From: Thermodesulfobacteriota bacterium
GTDB taxonomy: Bacteria > Desulfobacterota > DSM-4660 > Desulfatiglandales > Desulfatiglandaceae
DNA: 54,041 nucleotides
Reading direction: 5' to 3'
Assembly: GCA_028278625.1 (NCBI GenBank)
Contig: JANQDY010000278.1
Coordinates: 1-54,041, forward strand
The notes under the pieces were generated by a model. It searched no databases and was not told the origin of the DNA. It worked only from the letters and a program-made list of their open reading frames with translations. Shown one piece after another: positions 1 through 8,499 of this stretch; position 1 is the stretch's first letter; every line of letters starts with the position of its first letter. Position numbers and translations under genes: made by a program.

Positions 1-77
1 GGCTCTTTCCCATTACGCAGTACACGATTTCACCCAAGATGTCCAGCAAAAATTGCCCGCCAGAGATTCTTCATTCA

Positions 78-806
78 TTAACCCCGTGATCGGATACGAG
101 AAAACCCCTTGACCGGATCACCCAAGAGAAAGTCCACAGGGATTCTGCAGTCCTCAAAGACAACTTCATGGGTGGCCGAACCGTGCCAGCCGATCTTTTC
201 GTATCTCTGTCCCAAAACAAAGCCGGCCGAACCCTTTGGAACGATAAAGGTGGAGATACGCCCGGGACCCTGGGCCACTTTTTTGGTTACCGCCGCGATA
301 ATGATCAGGCTGGCATTGTCGAGGCCGATGTTGGTGATGAACTGTTTGGATCCGTTGATGACCCATTCGTTGCCCTCTAGAATGGCCTTGGTCCTTATGG
401 ATTGGGCGTCGGAACCGGCATCCGGTTCGGTCAGGCCGAAAGCGCCGATCTTTTCTCCCTTTGCGATGGGCACAAGCCACTTCTTCTTCTGGTCTTCGGT
501 TCCAAAGACTTCCAGTTCCTGGGCCACCACGCTGGTGGTCACGTCCAGAAGCGCTCCCAAAGTCAGATCGCCGCGGGAGATCTCTTCGATGCAGAGGTGC
601 ATCCCCACCCAGTCGCCCCCGCTGCCCCCGTATAGATCGGATACGGGTATCCCCATCATCCCCAGTTCAGCCATCTGAGCGATGATATCATAGGGGTATT
701 CACCCGTACGTTCTATCTCTTCCGCCCTCGGGACAATGACTTGTGTCGTAAAATCCCGACACATGTCCCGTATCATCTTGTGCTCTTCCGTCAGATCAAA
801 ATCCAT
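78..806 (-). pseudogene. acyl-CoA dehydrogenase, truncated after about 240 residues
   Basis: This encodes the N-terminal and middle domains of an acyl-CoA dehydrogenase (flavoprotein that makes the 2,3-double bond of acyl-CoA thioesters). Seen directly: an N-terminal helix starting MDFDLTEEHKMIR, the FAD and substrate-binding stretch FGLTEPDAGSD, and WVINGSKQFITN in the middle beta-domain. Family members are about 380 residues, but homology stops abruptly at GDPVKGFS, followed by IRSRG and a stop. The C-terminal four-helix domain with the catalytic glutamate is missing. The 77 bases before the window edge do not restore it in any frame; one frame reads GQFLLDILGEIVYC, which belongs to something else. 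It is probably non-functional, broken by a deletion or rearrangement. It is divergently oriented to the receiver gene. Confidence 0.75.
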
Positions 807-1128
807 GTTCCGCCTCCGTGGTTAAATGACGTGTCTGTTTCACCATGGCATAGGACTCTCCATACACCGATTTCGCCCGAAATTCAAAATGTGAAATCTA
901 TAGCATAACCCAATTCACCGCCATGCCGCAAAACCTATCCGTGTCTTTTGCAAATTGTCCCGTGTCAAAAGCGTGAAATACGAACTCAATCCTTGATTGG
1001 GAATGCCAGGGGTTCAAAGTCGTAACTTGACTCCACACATATATCTGTATATAGAAACTTAGTACGATCATTTCAGTCGATTGGACCAGGGTAACTGACG
1101 ACGTATGAAAAAGGAAGGAGAACGGGCT
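807..1128. other. intergenic region between divergent genes
   Basis: These 322 bases separate the truncated dehydrogenase from the receiver gene. The stretch from about 1035 to 1070 is AT-rich and may hold a promoter, but I could not pick convincing -35 and -10 boxes. An AAGGAGA ribosome-binding site at about 1113-1119 serves the start at 1129. No other gene is visible. Confidence 0.5.
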
Positions 1129-1653
1129 ATGGCAGATAGAGATGTGCTGGAAGGGAAAAAGATTCTCGTGGTTGACGACGAAGCCGATATCCTGGAGACG
1201 TTGGTGGAAATGCTGGATACCTGCGACATTGAAACCGCCTCAACCTACGAGGCCGCCAAAGAGCTGCTGGAAACCAAGGTTTATGACGCGGTAATCCTCG
1301 ACATTATGGGGGTCAGGGGATTCGATTTGTTGGAACTTGCCACAAGCAAAAAGATGCCGGCATTGATGCTCACGGCCCACGGGTTAAGCCCTGAAAACGT
1401 GGTAGGTTCCATAAAGCTTGGCGCCAAATCCTATATTCCCAAGGATAAGATCCGCGAGATCGATAGCTATCTCGAGGAGATATTCCATGCAATGGAACAA
1501 GGGATAGAGAAATCAGGGACCTGGTTTGCCCGCTTGAGTTCTTTCTTTGACGAACGTTTCGGCCACGGATGGAAAAACAAGGATAAGAAATTCTGGTCCG
1601 AATTCGACAAGACATATCAGGTTTCCAAGGATGAGGTTCAAAAGCTTCTCTAA
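1129..1653 (+). CDS. stand-alone response regulator receiver-domain protein
   Basis: This is a 174-residue CheY-like phosphoacceptor protein with no DNA-binding output domain. Seen: acidic pair in VVDDE (Asp16, Asp17), phosphorylation site Asp58 in VILDIMG, Thr82 in LMLTAHG and Lys105 in IPKDK, so all key receiver residues are present. A helical tail of about 65 residues follows the receiver fold, ending in a Trp/Phe/Lys-rich segment, and could be a partner-binding region. The start at 1129 is preferred over an in-frame ATG at 1105 because GGAG sits 8 bases before it. No histidine kinase is adjacent, so it is an orphan. Its partner cannot be read from the window. Confidence 0.85.
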   Translation: MADRDVLEGKKILVVDDEADILETLVEMLDTCDIETASTYEAAKELLETKVYDAVILDIMGVRGFDLLELATSKKMPALMLTAHGLSPENVVGSIKLGAKSYIPKDKIREIDSYLEEIFHAMEQGIEKSGTWFARLSSFFDERFGHGWKNKDKKFWSEFDKTYQVSKDEVQKLL

Positions 1654-1683
1654 GAAAGAGTAACCACCTCGCTGATTTTTTTG

Positions 1684-1713
1684 TTGACAGCAGAATGCCG
1701 TTAGATGTATTAA
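1684..1713 (+). promoter_or_regulatory. candidate sigma-70 promoter upstream of crotonase and tetR
   Basis: TTGACA at 1684-1689 is followed 18 bases later by TATTAA at 1708-1713. A second AT-rich box, TATAAT at 1764-1769, lies closer to the gene with only a weak -35. Either could drive the enoyl-CoA hydratase and TetR genes. This is motif matching only. Confidence 0.35.
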
Positions 1714-1804
1714 TGCCATTAATTCGCTGATTGGCCGTCATTAAATTACTTCCGTTAACTATATATAATGCTCTCATCTCCCTGGAAAGCGAGGAGGAAT
1801 TTCC

Positions 1805-2554
1805 GTGATTTCCATAGAATACCAAGAGGGAGTTGCACTTATAAGGTTGAACAGAAGCGTTATCAATGAAATAGGCCCGGACCTTGTCAAGGCCTTAGGC
1901 GGGACACTCGACAAAGTCAAAGATGATCCCCAGGTTAGCGGCGTTGTCCTTTCAAGCGCCAATCACAAATTCTTCTCAATCGGCTTGGATCTTCCCTCTC
2001 TGTTGGACATCACCAAAGAGGATTTTGCCCTTTTTTGGAAGGCCTTTAACGGTCTTTGCCTGAACTTGTTCACATTTCCCAAACCGACCGTTGCTGCCAT
2101 TACCGGTCATGCAACCGCGGGCGGCTGTGTTTTGGCACTTTGTTGTGACTACCGCATGATCGCCGAAGGGAAAAAAATGATGGGACTTAACGAGATCAGG
2201 CTCGGGGTTCCTGTTCCCTATGTAGCGGATTGTATCCTACGAAATACCTTAGAGGTGAGTAAGGCCAGGGACATTATGGAAAGTGGCCAATTGTACCCGC
2301 CTCCCGCCCTTATTGAAATGGGTTTGGTTGACCAGGTGTTGCCGTTGGATCGGGTATTACCCGAGGCAACCCAAAAAGCCGAGTTACTCGGCTCGCACCC
2401 CCGGCAGGCATTTGCCGTGATCAAATCAAATCGTGTTTTACCGGTTAAAACCGAGATTCTTGAGCGTTTAGAGGAAAAAGAAAAGCAGTTCGTTGAATGC
2501 TGGTATTCTGACGAGGCACGCGGGAGATTAAAAGAAGCGATGAAGCGATTTTGA
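1805..2554 (+). CDS. enoyl-CoA hydratase/isomerase family protein (crotonase)
   Basis: This is a 249-residue crotonase-superfamily protein, of usual length for a single-domain member, acting on acyl-CoA in the cytoplasm. Seen: an oxyanion-hole segment VLSSANHKFFSIGLDL and the second one AAITGHATAGGCVLALCCDYR. The canonical catalytic glutamates of enoyl-CoA hydratases are not obvious: the segment after the helix reads GLNEIRLGVPVP, keeping one Glu. It could be a hydratase, isomerase or another crotonase activity. Translation starts at GTG, supported by GAGGAGG about 6 bases upstream. It lies 79 bases upstream of a TetR regulator on the same strand and is probably co-transcribed with it. Confidence 0.8.
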   Translation: MISIEYQEGVALIRLNRSVINEIGPDLVKALGGTLDKVKDDPQVSGVVLSSANHKFFSIGLDLPSLLDITKEDFALFWKAFNGLCLNLFTFPKPTVAAITGHATAGGCVLALCCDYRMIAEGKKMMGLNEIRLGVPVPYVADCILRNTLEVSKARDIMESGQLYPPPALIEMGLVDQVLPLDRVLPEATQKAELLGSHPRQAFAVIKSNRVLPVKTEILERLEEKEKQFVECWYSDEARGRLKEAMKRF

Positions 2555-2633
2555 TCTCACTGACCGCAGCGTTTTCTTATAAACATCTTCGAAATCTATG
2601 ATGCGGAATTCCATTTGGAGAGGTCCTTGAATC

Positions 2634-3266
2634 ATGGGCATTGAAGAAAGAAAAGAACGCGAAAAAAAAATGCGCCGCAAGGCGATTTTGAATGCCGCAA
2701 AGAAGGTCTTTGCGGCAAAGGGATTCTCGGGGGCAACCATCGAAAACATCGCGGAACAAGCGGAATACAGCCCCGCGACCATTTATCTCTACTTTAAAAA
2801 CAAAGATGAATTGCACGCCTCACTCAGTCTGCAAATGCTGGATATCATCGCGGAAAGAGTCGAGAATGTCTGCCACCGAAAAGACTTGGGTATCGAAGAG
2901 AAGATCAAGGCCTTGCCGCTTGCCTTTTATGAGGTCTATGAGCGTGACCCGTTAAACTTGTTGCACGTGCTCAGATATCAATCCAGCGATGCCCTTGAAG
3001 GGCTCTCCCCTGAATTGGCGTCGGAAATCAGGAGCAAGGCAGGGCAATATGTAAGAGCCATATCGAACCTTTTTGAAGAGGGTATCCGTAAAGGCCTTTT
3101 TAACGAACACCATCCGGTTGCCATTGCTGATATTGTGTGGGCGCTTTTTGCCGGATTGGTCCTCTGGGAAGATACAAAGAAGGGTTTTGATCCGCGAAAG
3201 GATTTTCTAAAGCCCACGCTGGATCTGGCTATCGATCTCATCTCCCGGGGGATCAAGAAACAGTAG
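2634..3266 (+). CDS. TetR/AcrR family transcriptional regulator
   Basis: This is a 210-residue one-component repressor. Seen: a basic N-terminus, then the TetR helix-turn-helix at about residues 15-60 with GFSGATIENIAEQAEYS and ATIYLYFKNKDEL. The rest is the helical ligand-binding and dimerisation domain. Acyl-CoA-responsive TetR proteins often sit next to fatty acid genes. The crotonase upstream and acyl-CoA ligase downstream suggest an acyl-CoA or organic-acid effector, which is inference. A pair of TTCATGAA palindromes at 3395-3426 is a candidate operator. Confidence 0.88.
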   Translation: MGIEERKEREKKMRRKAILNAAKKVFAAKGFSGATIENIAEQAEYSPATIYLYFKNKDELHASLSLQMLDIIAERVENVCHRKDLGIEEKIKALPLAFYEVYERDPLNLLHVLRYQSSDALEGLSPELASEIRSKAGQYVRAISNLFEEGIRKGLFNEHHPVAIADIVWALFAGLVLWEDTKKGFDPRKDFLKPTLDLAIDLISRGIKKQ

Positions 3267-3346
3267 CGCGTGGACCCGGCTGAACGTCGACCACTTTTTT
3301 GATGAATCAATCCTCAACCCTTTGGTTGCACAAATAGAATGGAAAA

Positions 3347-3361
3347 CTGGCCTAAGGCCAG
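3347..3361 (+). terminator. possible terminator hairpin after tetR
   Basis: CTGGCC, loop TAA, then GGCCAG form a perfect 6-base-pair stem. A T-rich stretch (3375-3389) follows about 14 bases later, rather far for a classic intrinsic terminator. Termination of the crotonase-tetR transcript is plausible but unproven. Confidence 0.35.
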
Positions 3362-3394
3362 CAGGTAAAGATTACTTTTTGGTTTTTTTGTGCA

Positions 3395-3426
3395 TTCATG
3401 AAGTCCTCTCTAGGCGGCTTCATGAA
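3395..3426. promoter_or_regulatory. paired TTCATGAA palindromes, candidate operator
   Basis: Two exact copies of the 8-base palindrome TTCATGAA lie at 3395-3402 and 3419-3426, centres 24 bases apart. Extended by one base they form a 9-base inverted repeat. They lie between the tetR gene and the start of the ligase-liv operon, where a TetR dimer-of-dimers could bind. No protein-DNA evidence exists in the sequence itself. Confidence 0.35.
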
Positions 3427-3600
3427 AGCGGGAAAGAAGCGCCATTCTGTTTACCCTGATAGAAAGCCTGGGACGCCGCATCCGGTGCGTTGCCAGGGGA
3501 GTTTGCGGTTAATTTCCGCCGCTTTACTCCCGACGCCTGGTATGTGCGGCATCCTCGACCTTTGTAACGTTGGGTCAATTGAAAGAGGAGGTTCGAACAA

Positions 3601-5538
3601 ATGAGTGATCAGCCGTTGACCTTTCCCCATATCCTTTTGGATAACGCCAAGAAATTCCCTCCAACCAAGGCCGCTATACGTGAGAAGGACCTCGGCATAT
3701 GGCAGTCCTATTCATGGCAAGACTACCTTGCACAGGTAAAGGATTTTGCCCTCGGAATGGCCTCCTTAGGCTTTGAGAAGGACAATAAGCTGGCCATCAT
3801 CGGCGACAACAGGCCCCAGTTGTACTGGGGTTTGGCAGCCTGTCAGTGTCTGGGGGGTGTCCCGGTGCCTCTCTACCAGGATGCCATTCACAAGGAGCTT
3901 CATTACATTGTGAGCCATTCGGGATGCCGGTTTGCCCTGGCCGAGGACCAGGAGCAGACCGACAAACTCATGCAACTGAAAGATGAGATCCCTGAGTTGG
4001 AATATATCATCTATGATGACCCCAGGGGACTGACCAACTATCAACATGACTGGCTCCTGGCCTTTACGGACGTTCAGGAAATGGGCCGGAAATTCGGCAA
4101 GGAGCACCCCGACTATTTCATGAACGCGGTGGATCAGGTGCAGCCCGATGACATCTCCATCATCGCCTACACCTCGGGGACCACCGGCAACCCAAAAGGG
4201 GTCATACTGACGCACCGGAAGATCGCCATGTGCGCCCGGGGATTTCTTGAGTGGGACAAACTGGACGAAACGGAGAACATCATGGCTTACCTTCCCATGG
4301 CCTGGATCGGGGACCATGTCTTCTCCTTCGGCGATTCCCTGTGCTCGGGATTTACCGTCAACTGTCCTGAAAGCACTGAAACGGTGGTTCACGACCAACG
4401 GGAAATCGGGCCCACCTATATCTTTGCCCCGCCCCGGATCTGGGAAAATATCCTGACCCAGATCATGATCAAGATGGAAGACTCGGCCTGGATTAAGCGA
4501 AAGGCCTTTGACTATTTCATGAAAGTGGCCGGCCGGGTTGAAACGAAGCGGATCGCCAACAAGGGAGTCCCTTTCAAAGACAAATGCCTGTATCAACTGG
4601 GCCGGTTATTGATCTACTCCCCGCTGTTGGACAATCTGGGCATGAGCAATCTCAAGGTGGCCTATACGGCGGGAGAGGCCATCGGTCCCGAGATATTTGA
4701 GTTCTACCGCTCTCTGGGCATCAATCTTAAACAGCTTTACGGCATGACCGAGAGTTGCGCCTATGTGTCCATGCAAAAGGACGGAGAGATCGATTCAGAC
4801 AGTGTGGGGCCGCCCGCCCCGGGCGTGGAGATAAAGATCGCCGAAAACGGCGAGGTCCTGTACAAAAGCCCGGGCAATTTCGTGGGGTATTACAAGAATG
4901 AGGAGGCCACCGCCGAAACCCTGGAGGACGGATGGCTCCATTCCGGGGATGCCGGATACATGACGGAACAAGGCCATCTAAAGATCATCGATCGGGCCAA
5001 GGATGTGAGCAAATTGAATGACGGGACCCTGTTTTCGCCCAAATTCATTGAGAACAAGCTCAAATTCAGCCCCTTCATAAAGGAGGCCGTGGCCCATGGC
5101 ATGGGCAGGGACTTTGTGGCGGTCTTCATTGACTTCGATTACGGGGCCGTGGCCAACTGGGCGGAAAGACGGCATATTGCCTTTACCAGCTTCGGGGATC
5201 TCGCCCAGAAGCCGCAGGTTTATGATCTGATCCATGACGCCATCTGCAACGTCAACAAAAGCCTGGCCAAGGACGAGAGGCTCAAGAATTCCCAGATCAG
5301 GCGATTCCTCAACCTGACCAAAGAGCTGAATCCGGACGACGGGGAGATCACCCGCACCCGAAAAGTGCGGCGGCGTCTGATCGCTGATAAATACAAAGAA
5401 CTCATCGATGCCCTCTATACGGAGGGAAGGGAGAGTGTGGCCCTCAAGATAAAGGCCACCTATGAGGACGGCCGTATTGCAGAGGTGAAGATGAATCTCA
5501 AAATCCGTGATGCCGAGACCTTTGGACAGGGGAGATAA
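3601..5538 (+). CDS. long-chain-type acyl-CoA synthetase (AMP-forming ligase)
   Basis: This is a 645-residue ANL-superfamily enzyme that activates a carboxylic acid with ATP and CoA to acyl-CoA and AMP. Seen: P-loop-like motif YTSGTTGNPKG at residues 190-200, acyl-adenylate motif YGMTES near 380, and the hinge/ribose-binding region HSGDAGY near 450. Length and the very hydrophilic C-terminus match bacterial FadD15-like long-chain ligases. The substrate could be a fatty, aromatic or branched acid. Its stop is 3 bases before livG, so it heads an operon with the ABC importer. This suggests that the imported acid is activated on entry. Confidence 0.88.
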   Translation: MSDQPLTFPHILLDNAKKFPPTKAAIREKDLGIWQSYSWQDYLAQVKDFALGMASLGFEKDNKLAIIGDNRPQLYWGLAACQCLGGVPVPLYQDAIHKELHYIVSHSGCRFALAEDQEQTDKLMQLKDEIPELEYIIYDDPRGLTNYQHDWLLAFTDVQEMGRKFGKEHPDYFMNAVDQVQPDDISIIAYTSGTTGNPKGVILTHRKIAMCARGFLEWDKLDETENIMAYLPMAWIGDHVFSFGDSLCSGFTVNCPESTETVVHDQREIGPTYIFAPPRIWENILTQIMIKMEDSAWIKRKAFDYFMKVAGRVETKRIANKGVPFKDKCLYQLGRLLIYSPLLDNLGMSNLKVAYTAGEAIGPEIFEFYRSLGINLKQLYGMTESCAYVSMQKDGEIDSDSVGPPAPGVEIKIAENGEVLYKSPGNFVGYYKNEEATAETLEDGWLHSGDAGYMTEQGHLKIIDRAKDVSKLNDGTLFSPKFIENKLKFSPFIKEAVAHGMGRDFVAVFIDFDYGAVANWAERRHIAFTSFGDLAQKPQVYDLIHDAICNVNKSLAKDERLKNSQIRRFLNLTKELNPDDGEITRTRKVRRRLIADKYKELIDALYTEGRESVALKIKATYEDGRIAEVKMNLKIRDAETFGQGR

Positions 5539-5541
5539 ACC

Positions 5542-6324
5542 ATGAATGAAAAGCAGGAACCGATCCTAGTGGCTGAAAATATCAGCATCTCTTTCGGGGG
5601 ACTGAAGGCCTTGGACGATGTCAGCCTGGAGATCCAACGGGGTGAGATCATGGCCATTATCGGCCCCAATGGCGCCGGAAAGACCACCATGCTCAACATC
5701 ATGAACGGATTTTACAAGCCGGATGAGGGGCGAATTGTTTTCGAAGGGAAAGAGCGGCCCAAAAACATGAAACCCAACCGTATTGCCGCCGAGGGAATTG
5801 CCAGGACCTTTCAGAATCTGGCCCTCTTTACCGGCATGTCGGCCCTCGGAAACATCATGGTGGGACGGACCATGATGATGCATTCCAACATCTTTTCCCA
5901 GGCGATCTACTGGGGGCTCAGTCGGAAAGAGGAGATCGAACACAGAAGGGCCGTTGAGGAAATCATCGATTTTCTGCAGATCCAAAACATCCGCCGTACC
6001 CCCGCCAGCATGCTCCCCTACGGCCTGCGGAAACGGGTTGAATTGGCGAGGGCCTTGGCCTCGGAGCCCAAGCTCCTCCTCCTGGATGAGCCCATGGCGG
6101 GAATGAATTTGGAAGAGAAGGAAGATATCGCCCGGTTCATCCTGGATGCCAATGAGGAATTGGGTTACACCATTGCCCTGATCGAGCACGATATGGGCGT
6201 GGTAATGGATATCTGTGACCGGATCGTGGTTCTCGACTTTGGCAAGAAGATCGGCGAAGGGACCCCGGATGAAATCAAGGCCAACCCCAAGGTGATAGAG
6301 GCCTATCTGGGAACGGCAGGCTGA
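5542..6324 (+). CDS. livG: branched-chain-type ABC transporter ATP-binding protein LivG
   Basis: This is one of two ATPases energising a LivFGHM-type importer. Seen: Walker A GPNGAGKTT near residue 42, a LivG-type insertion containing RTFQNLALF, ABC signature LPYGLRKRVELARAL, Walker B LLLLDEP, and the H-loop in IEHDMGVV. The signature has YGLRK in place of LSGGQ, as is common in LivG. Length 260 is normal. It is coupled to the ligase (3-base gap) and is 66 bases upstream of livH. Such HAAT transporters carry amino acids but also aromatic and short organic acids; the substrate is not known here. Confidence 0.9.
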   Translation: MNEKQEPILVAENISISFGGLKALDDVSLEIQRGEIMAIIGPNGAGKTTMLNIMNGFYKPDEGRIVFEGKERPKNMKPNRIAAEGIARTFQNLALFTGMSALGNIMVGRTMMMHSNIFSQAIYWGLSRKEEIEHRRAVEEIIDFLQIQNIRRTPASMLPYGLRKRVELARALASEPKLLLLDEPMAGMNLEEKEDIARFILDANEELGYTIALIEHDMGVVMDICDRIVVLDFGKKIGEGTPDEIKANPKVIEAYLGTAG

Positions 6325-6390
6325 CAGGTTTAAGCGGTTAAGGCAGGCGTAGTTAGACACCCATCAATTGAATAATGGAGGAGATCACAG

Positions 6391-7278
6391 ATGGCATTTT
6401 TCTTTGAGGTACTGGTTACCGGGCTCATGGTGGGGGTCATGTATTCCCTTGTGGCCCTGGGATTTGCGCTGATTTTCAAGGCATCGGAGGTGTTCAACAT
6501 GGCCCAGGGCGCCATGAGCCTTTTCGCGGCCCTTGCCCTCTACGGTTTTTTGGAGCAGTATCTTCACCTTCCCTTGTGGCTGGCCCTCCTCTGCACCGTG
6601 GCCGCCATGATCGTCTGGGCATACGCCATTGTCTTTATTGTTTTAAAACCACTGGTGAACCGTCCTCCGCTCATGCTTTTCATGGCCACGTTTGGCGTGG
6701 CCTACCTCATGGAAGGGATCGGGCAGTCCATTTACGGCACCCAGGCAAAAGGATTGAACCTCGGCATACCGGATGAATCCTTTGAAATTGCCGGCGTGTT
6801 TATCAGCTCCTTTGATCTCTTTTTTGCATTGGTGGCAGCTGTTCTGGTGGCCGGCCTTGTGTGGTTTTTTCAGAAAACGCGGAACGGAAGGGCACTCAGG
6901 GCCGTGTCCGACGACCATGAAGCGGCCCTTTCCGTGGGCATCCCGCTGCTCAAAGCCTGGACCCTCACCTGGATCATTGCCGGAGTGGTGGCCACGGTGG
7001 CGGGCGTGGCCTGGGGAACCCGGCTGGGTGTCCAGTTCAGCCTTACCTATATTGCACTGAAGTCCCTTCCCGTACTCATTATCGGCGGCATCGACAGCAT
7101 TCCCGGTGTCATCATCGCAGGGCTTATTGTGGGGGCAGGCGAGAACCTGGGAGAAGTCTTCCTGGGACCCTATGTGGGCGGGGGGATTCAGACCTTTTTC
7201 CCCTACCTCTTGGCGCTGCTTGTGCTCTATTTCAAACCATACGGCCTGTTCGGCAAAGAGATCATAGAGAGGGTTTAG
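6391..7278 (+). CDS. livH: branched-chain-type ABC transporter permease LivH
   Basis: This is a 295-residue integral membrane permease of the LivH family. Seen: about eight hydrophobic segments, the N-terminal signature YSLVALGFALIFKASEVFN and MAQGAM typical of LivH, and a cytoplasmic coupling loop RALRAVSDDHEAALSVGI. The conserved IIGGIDSIPGVIIAGLIVG lies near the C-terminus. The start ATG at 6391 has a GGAGGAGA ribosome-binding site. livM follows after only 3 bases. It would form the heterodimeric channel with LivM. Confidence 0.9.
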   Translation: MAFFFEVLVTGLMVGVMYSLVALGFALIFKASEVFNMAQGAMSLFAALALYGFLEQYLHLPLWLALLCTVAAMIVWAYAIVFIVLKPLVNRPPLMLFMATFGVAYLMEGIGQSIYGTQAKGLNLGIPDESFEIAGVFISSFDLFFALVAAVLVAGLVWFFQKTRNGRALRAVSDDHEAALSVGIPLLKAWTLTWIIAGVVATVAGVAWGTRLGVQFSLTYIALKSLPVLIIGGIDSIPGVIIAGLIVGAGENLGEVFLGPYVGGGIQTFFPYLLALLVLYFKPYGLFGKEIIERV

Positions 7279-7281
7279 GCT

Positions 7282-8340
7282 ATGTTTTACAGAGAATGCG
7301 GCAATTTCAAAGACAATTATGCCAGTGATATGGCGATGTTTCCCATCCCCCTGGACCGATGGGGCATCATCGTCATGCTGTTTGTGGCCTTCGTGGTGGT
7401 TCCCCTGTTTGCCAGCGAATATCTGATCATCAACATCATCATTCCCTTTTACTGTTTTGCCCTGTCGGCCTTTGGGTTGAATGTTCTGGCCGGGTACGCC
7501 GGACAGGTCTCCATCGGACATGCCGCCTTCATGGCCATCGGGGCCTATTCGTCTTTTATCCTCTATGGCCGTTACGGTGTCCCGCTCATCCCGAGCATCC
7601 TCTTGGCGGGTCTGATTACGGCCATTGTGGGGACATTTTTCGGTCTCCCGTCCCTCAGGATCAAAGGCTTCTATCTGGCCATTTCCACACTGGCTTCCCA
7701 GTTCATCATCGAATGGGTCATCGTACATGTGCAATGGATCAGCGGCGGGGTTTTCGGAACCATTGAGGCGCCCAAGATGTTTATCTTCGGACTCGCCCTG
7801 GACACCCCCGTTAAGAAATATTATCTGGTGCTTTGCATGATGGTGTTGCTAATGACCTTTGGGAAGAACCTGGTTCGAGGGCAGCTTGGCAGAAACTGGA
7901 TGGCCATACGGGATGTGGACTACGCCGCTGAAATCATCGGCGTGAATATCTACCGCGACAAATTGGTGGCCTTTGCGGTAAGCACTTTTTATGCCGGGGT
8001 GGGCGGCTCTTTGATCACCTTTTGCTATGTGGGTGCCGCAAACATCGAAGAGTTCAACGTAATGACCTCTTTTGCCCTCTTGGGCATGATCATCATCGGG
8101 GGATTGGGAACGGTGCTCGGTTCATTTTTAGGGGCAGGTTTTTTTGTGATGCTGCCCATTTTTATCAACCAGTTTTTGGGAAGTTTCATGGAGGTGGTGC
8201 CCGCGGATATATTGTCCAATATCGAGGCGATCGTATTTGGTGGTCTGATTGTCTTCTTTCTGATCGTTGAACCCTACGGCATGGCCAGGTTGTGGCACAC
8301 GATCAAGGACAAGCTGCGGCTGTGGCCATTTCCATATTAA
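7282..8340 (+). CDS. livM: branched-chain-type ABC transporter permease LivM
   Basis: This is a 352-residue permease partner of LivH. Seen: multiple membrane segments, the LivM signature ALSAFGLNVLAGYAGQVSIG followed by HAAFMAIGAY, and the coupling loop GRNWMAIRDVDYAAEIIG. IIIGGLGTVLGSFLGAGF is typical of the family C-terminal half. A cytosolic N-terminal extension of about 30 residues precedes the first helix. It starts 3 bases after livH stops, so the two are translationally linked. Confidence 0.9.
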   Translation: MFYRECGNFKDNYASDMAMFPIPLDRWGIIVMLFVAFVVVPLFASEYLIINIIIPFYCFALSAFGLNVLAGYAGQVSIGHAAFMAIGAYSSFILYGRYGVPLIPSILLAGLITAIVGTFFGLPSLRIKGFYLAISTLASQFIIEWVIVHVQWISGGVFGTIEAPKMFIFGLALDTPVKKYYLVLCMMVLLMTFGKNLVRGQLGRNWMAIRDVDYAAEIIGVNIYRDKLVAFAVSTFYAGVGGSLITFCYVGAANIEEFNVMTSFALLGMIIIGGLGTVLGSFLGAGFFVMLPIFINQFLGSFMEVVPADILSNIEAIVFGGLIVFFLIVEPYGMARLWHTIKDKLRLWPFPY

Positions 8341-8499
8341 CAGCGTAAAGGGTGGAGTGCAAGGCATGGGGTAAAGCAAAATGCCGTTTGTTGAGCAACT
8401 TAAACCAGGATTCACAAATAGATGGTACCGTTAACCGGTTGTTTTCCGTTAACCCTCAATCTAGAACACCTTAAACAGGAACGAAAGGAGGAAGGGAGT

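Larger units (their letters stand above)
3267..3600. other. intergenic region with hairpins and palindromes, leader of ligase-liv operon
   Basis: These 334 bases between tetR and the acyl-CoA ligase hold a small hairpin (CAACC/GGTTG at 3315-3328), a second hairpin at 3347-3361, and paired TTCATGAA palindromes. A strong GAGGAGG ribosome-binding site lies at about 3586-3592 before the ATG at 3601. An open frame at 3398-3604 is Arg/Pro-rich, lacks a convincing ribosome-binding site and is not called. Confidence 0.5.

Noticed and set aside
3398..3604. 68-residue open frame before the acyl-CoA ligase
   Set aside because: Arg/Pro/Gly-rich text without family signal and no good ribosome-binding site; it overlaps the ligase start and the palindromes, so it is probably leader sequence.
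6643..7734. 363-residue minus-strand frame opposite livH and livM
   Set aside because: Lies fully antisense to two clear permease genes and has His/Asp/Gly-rich composition typical of a shadow frame.
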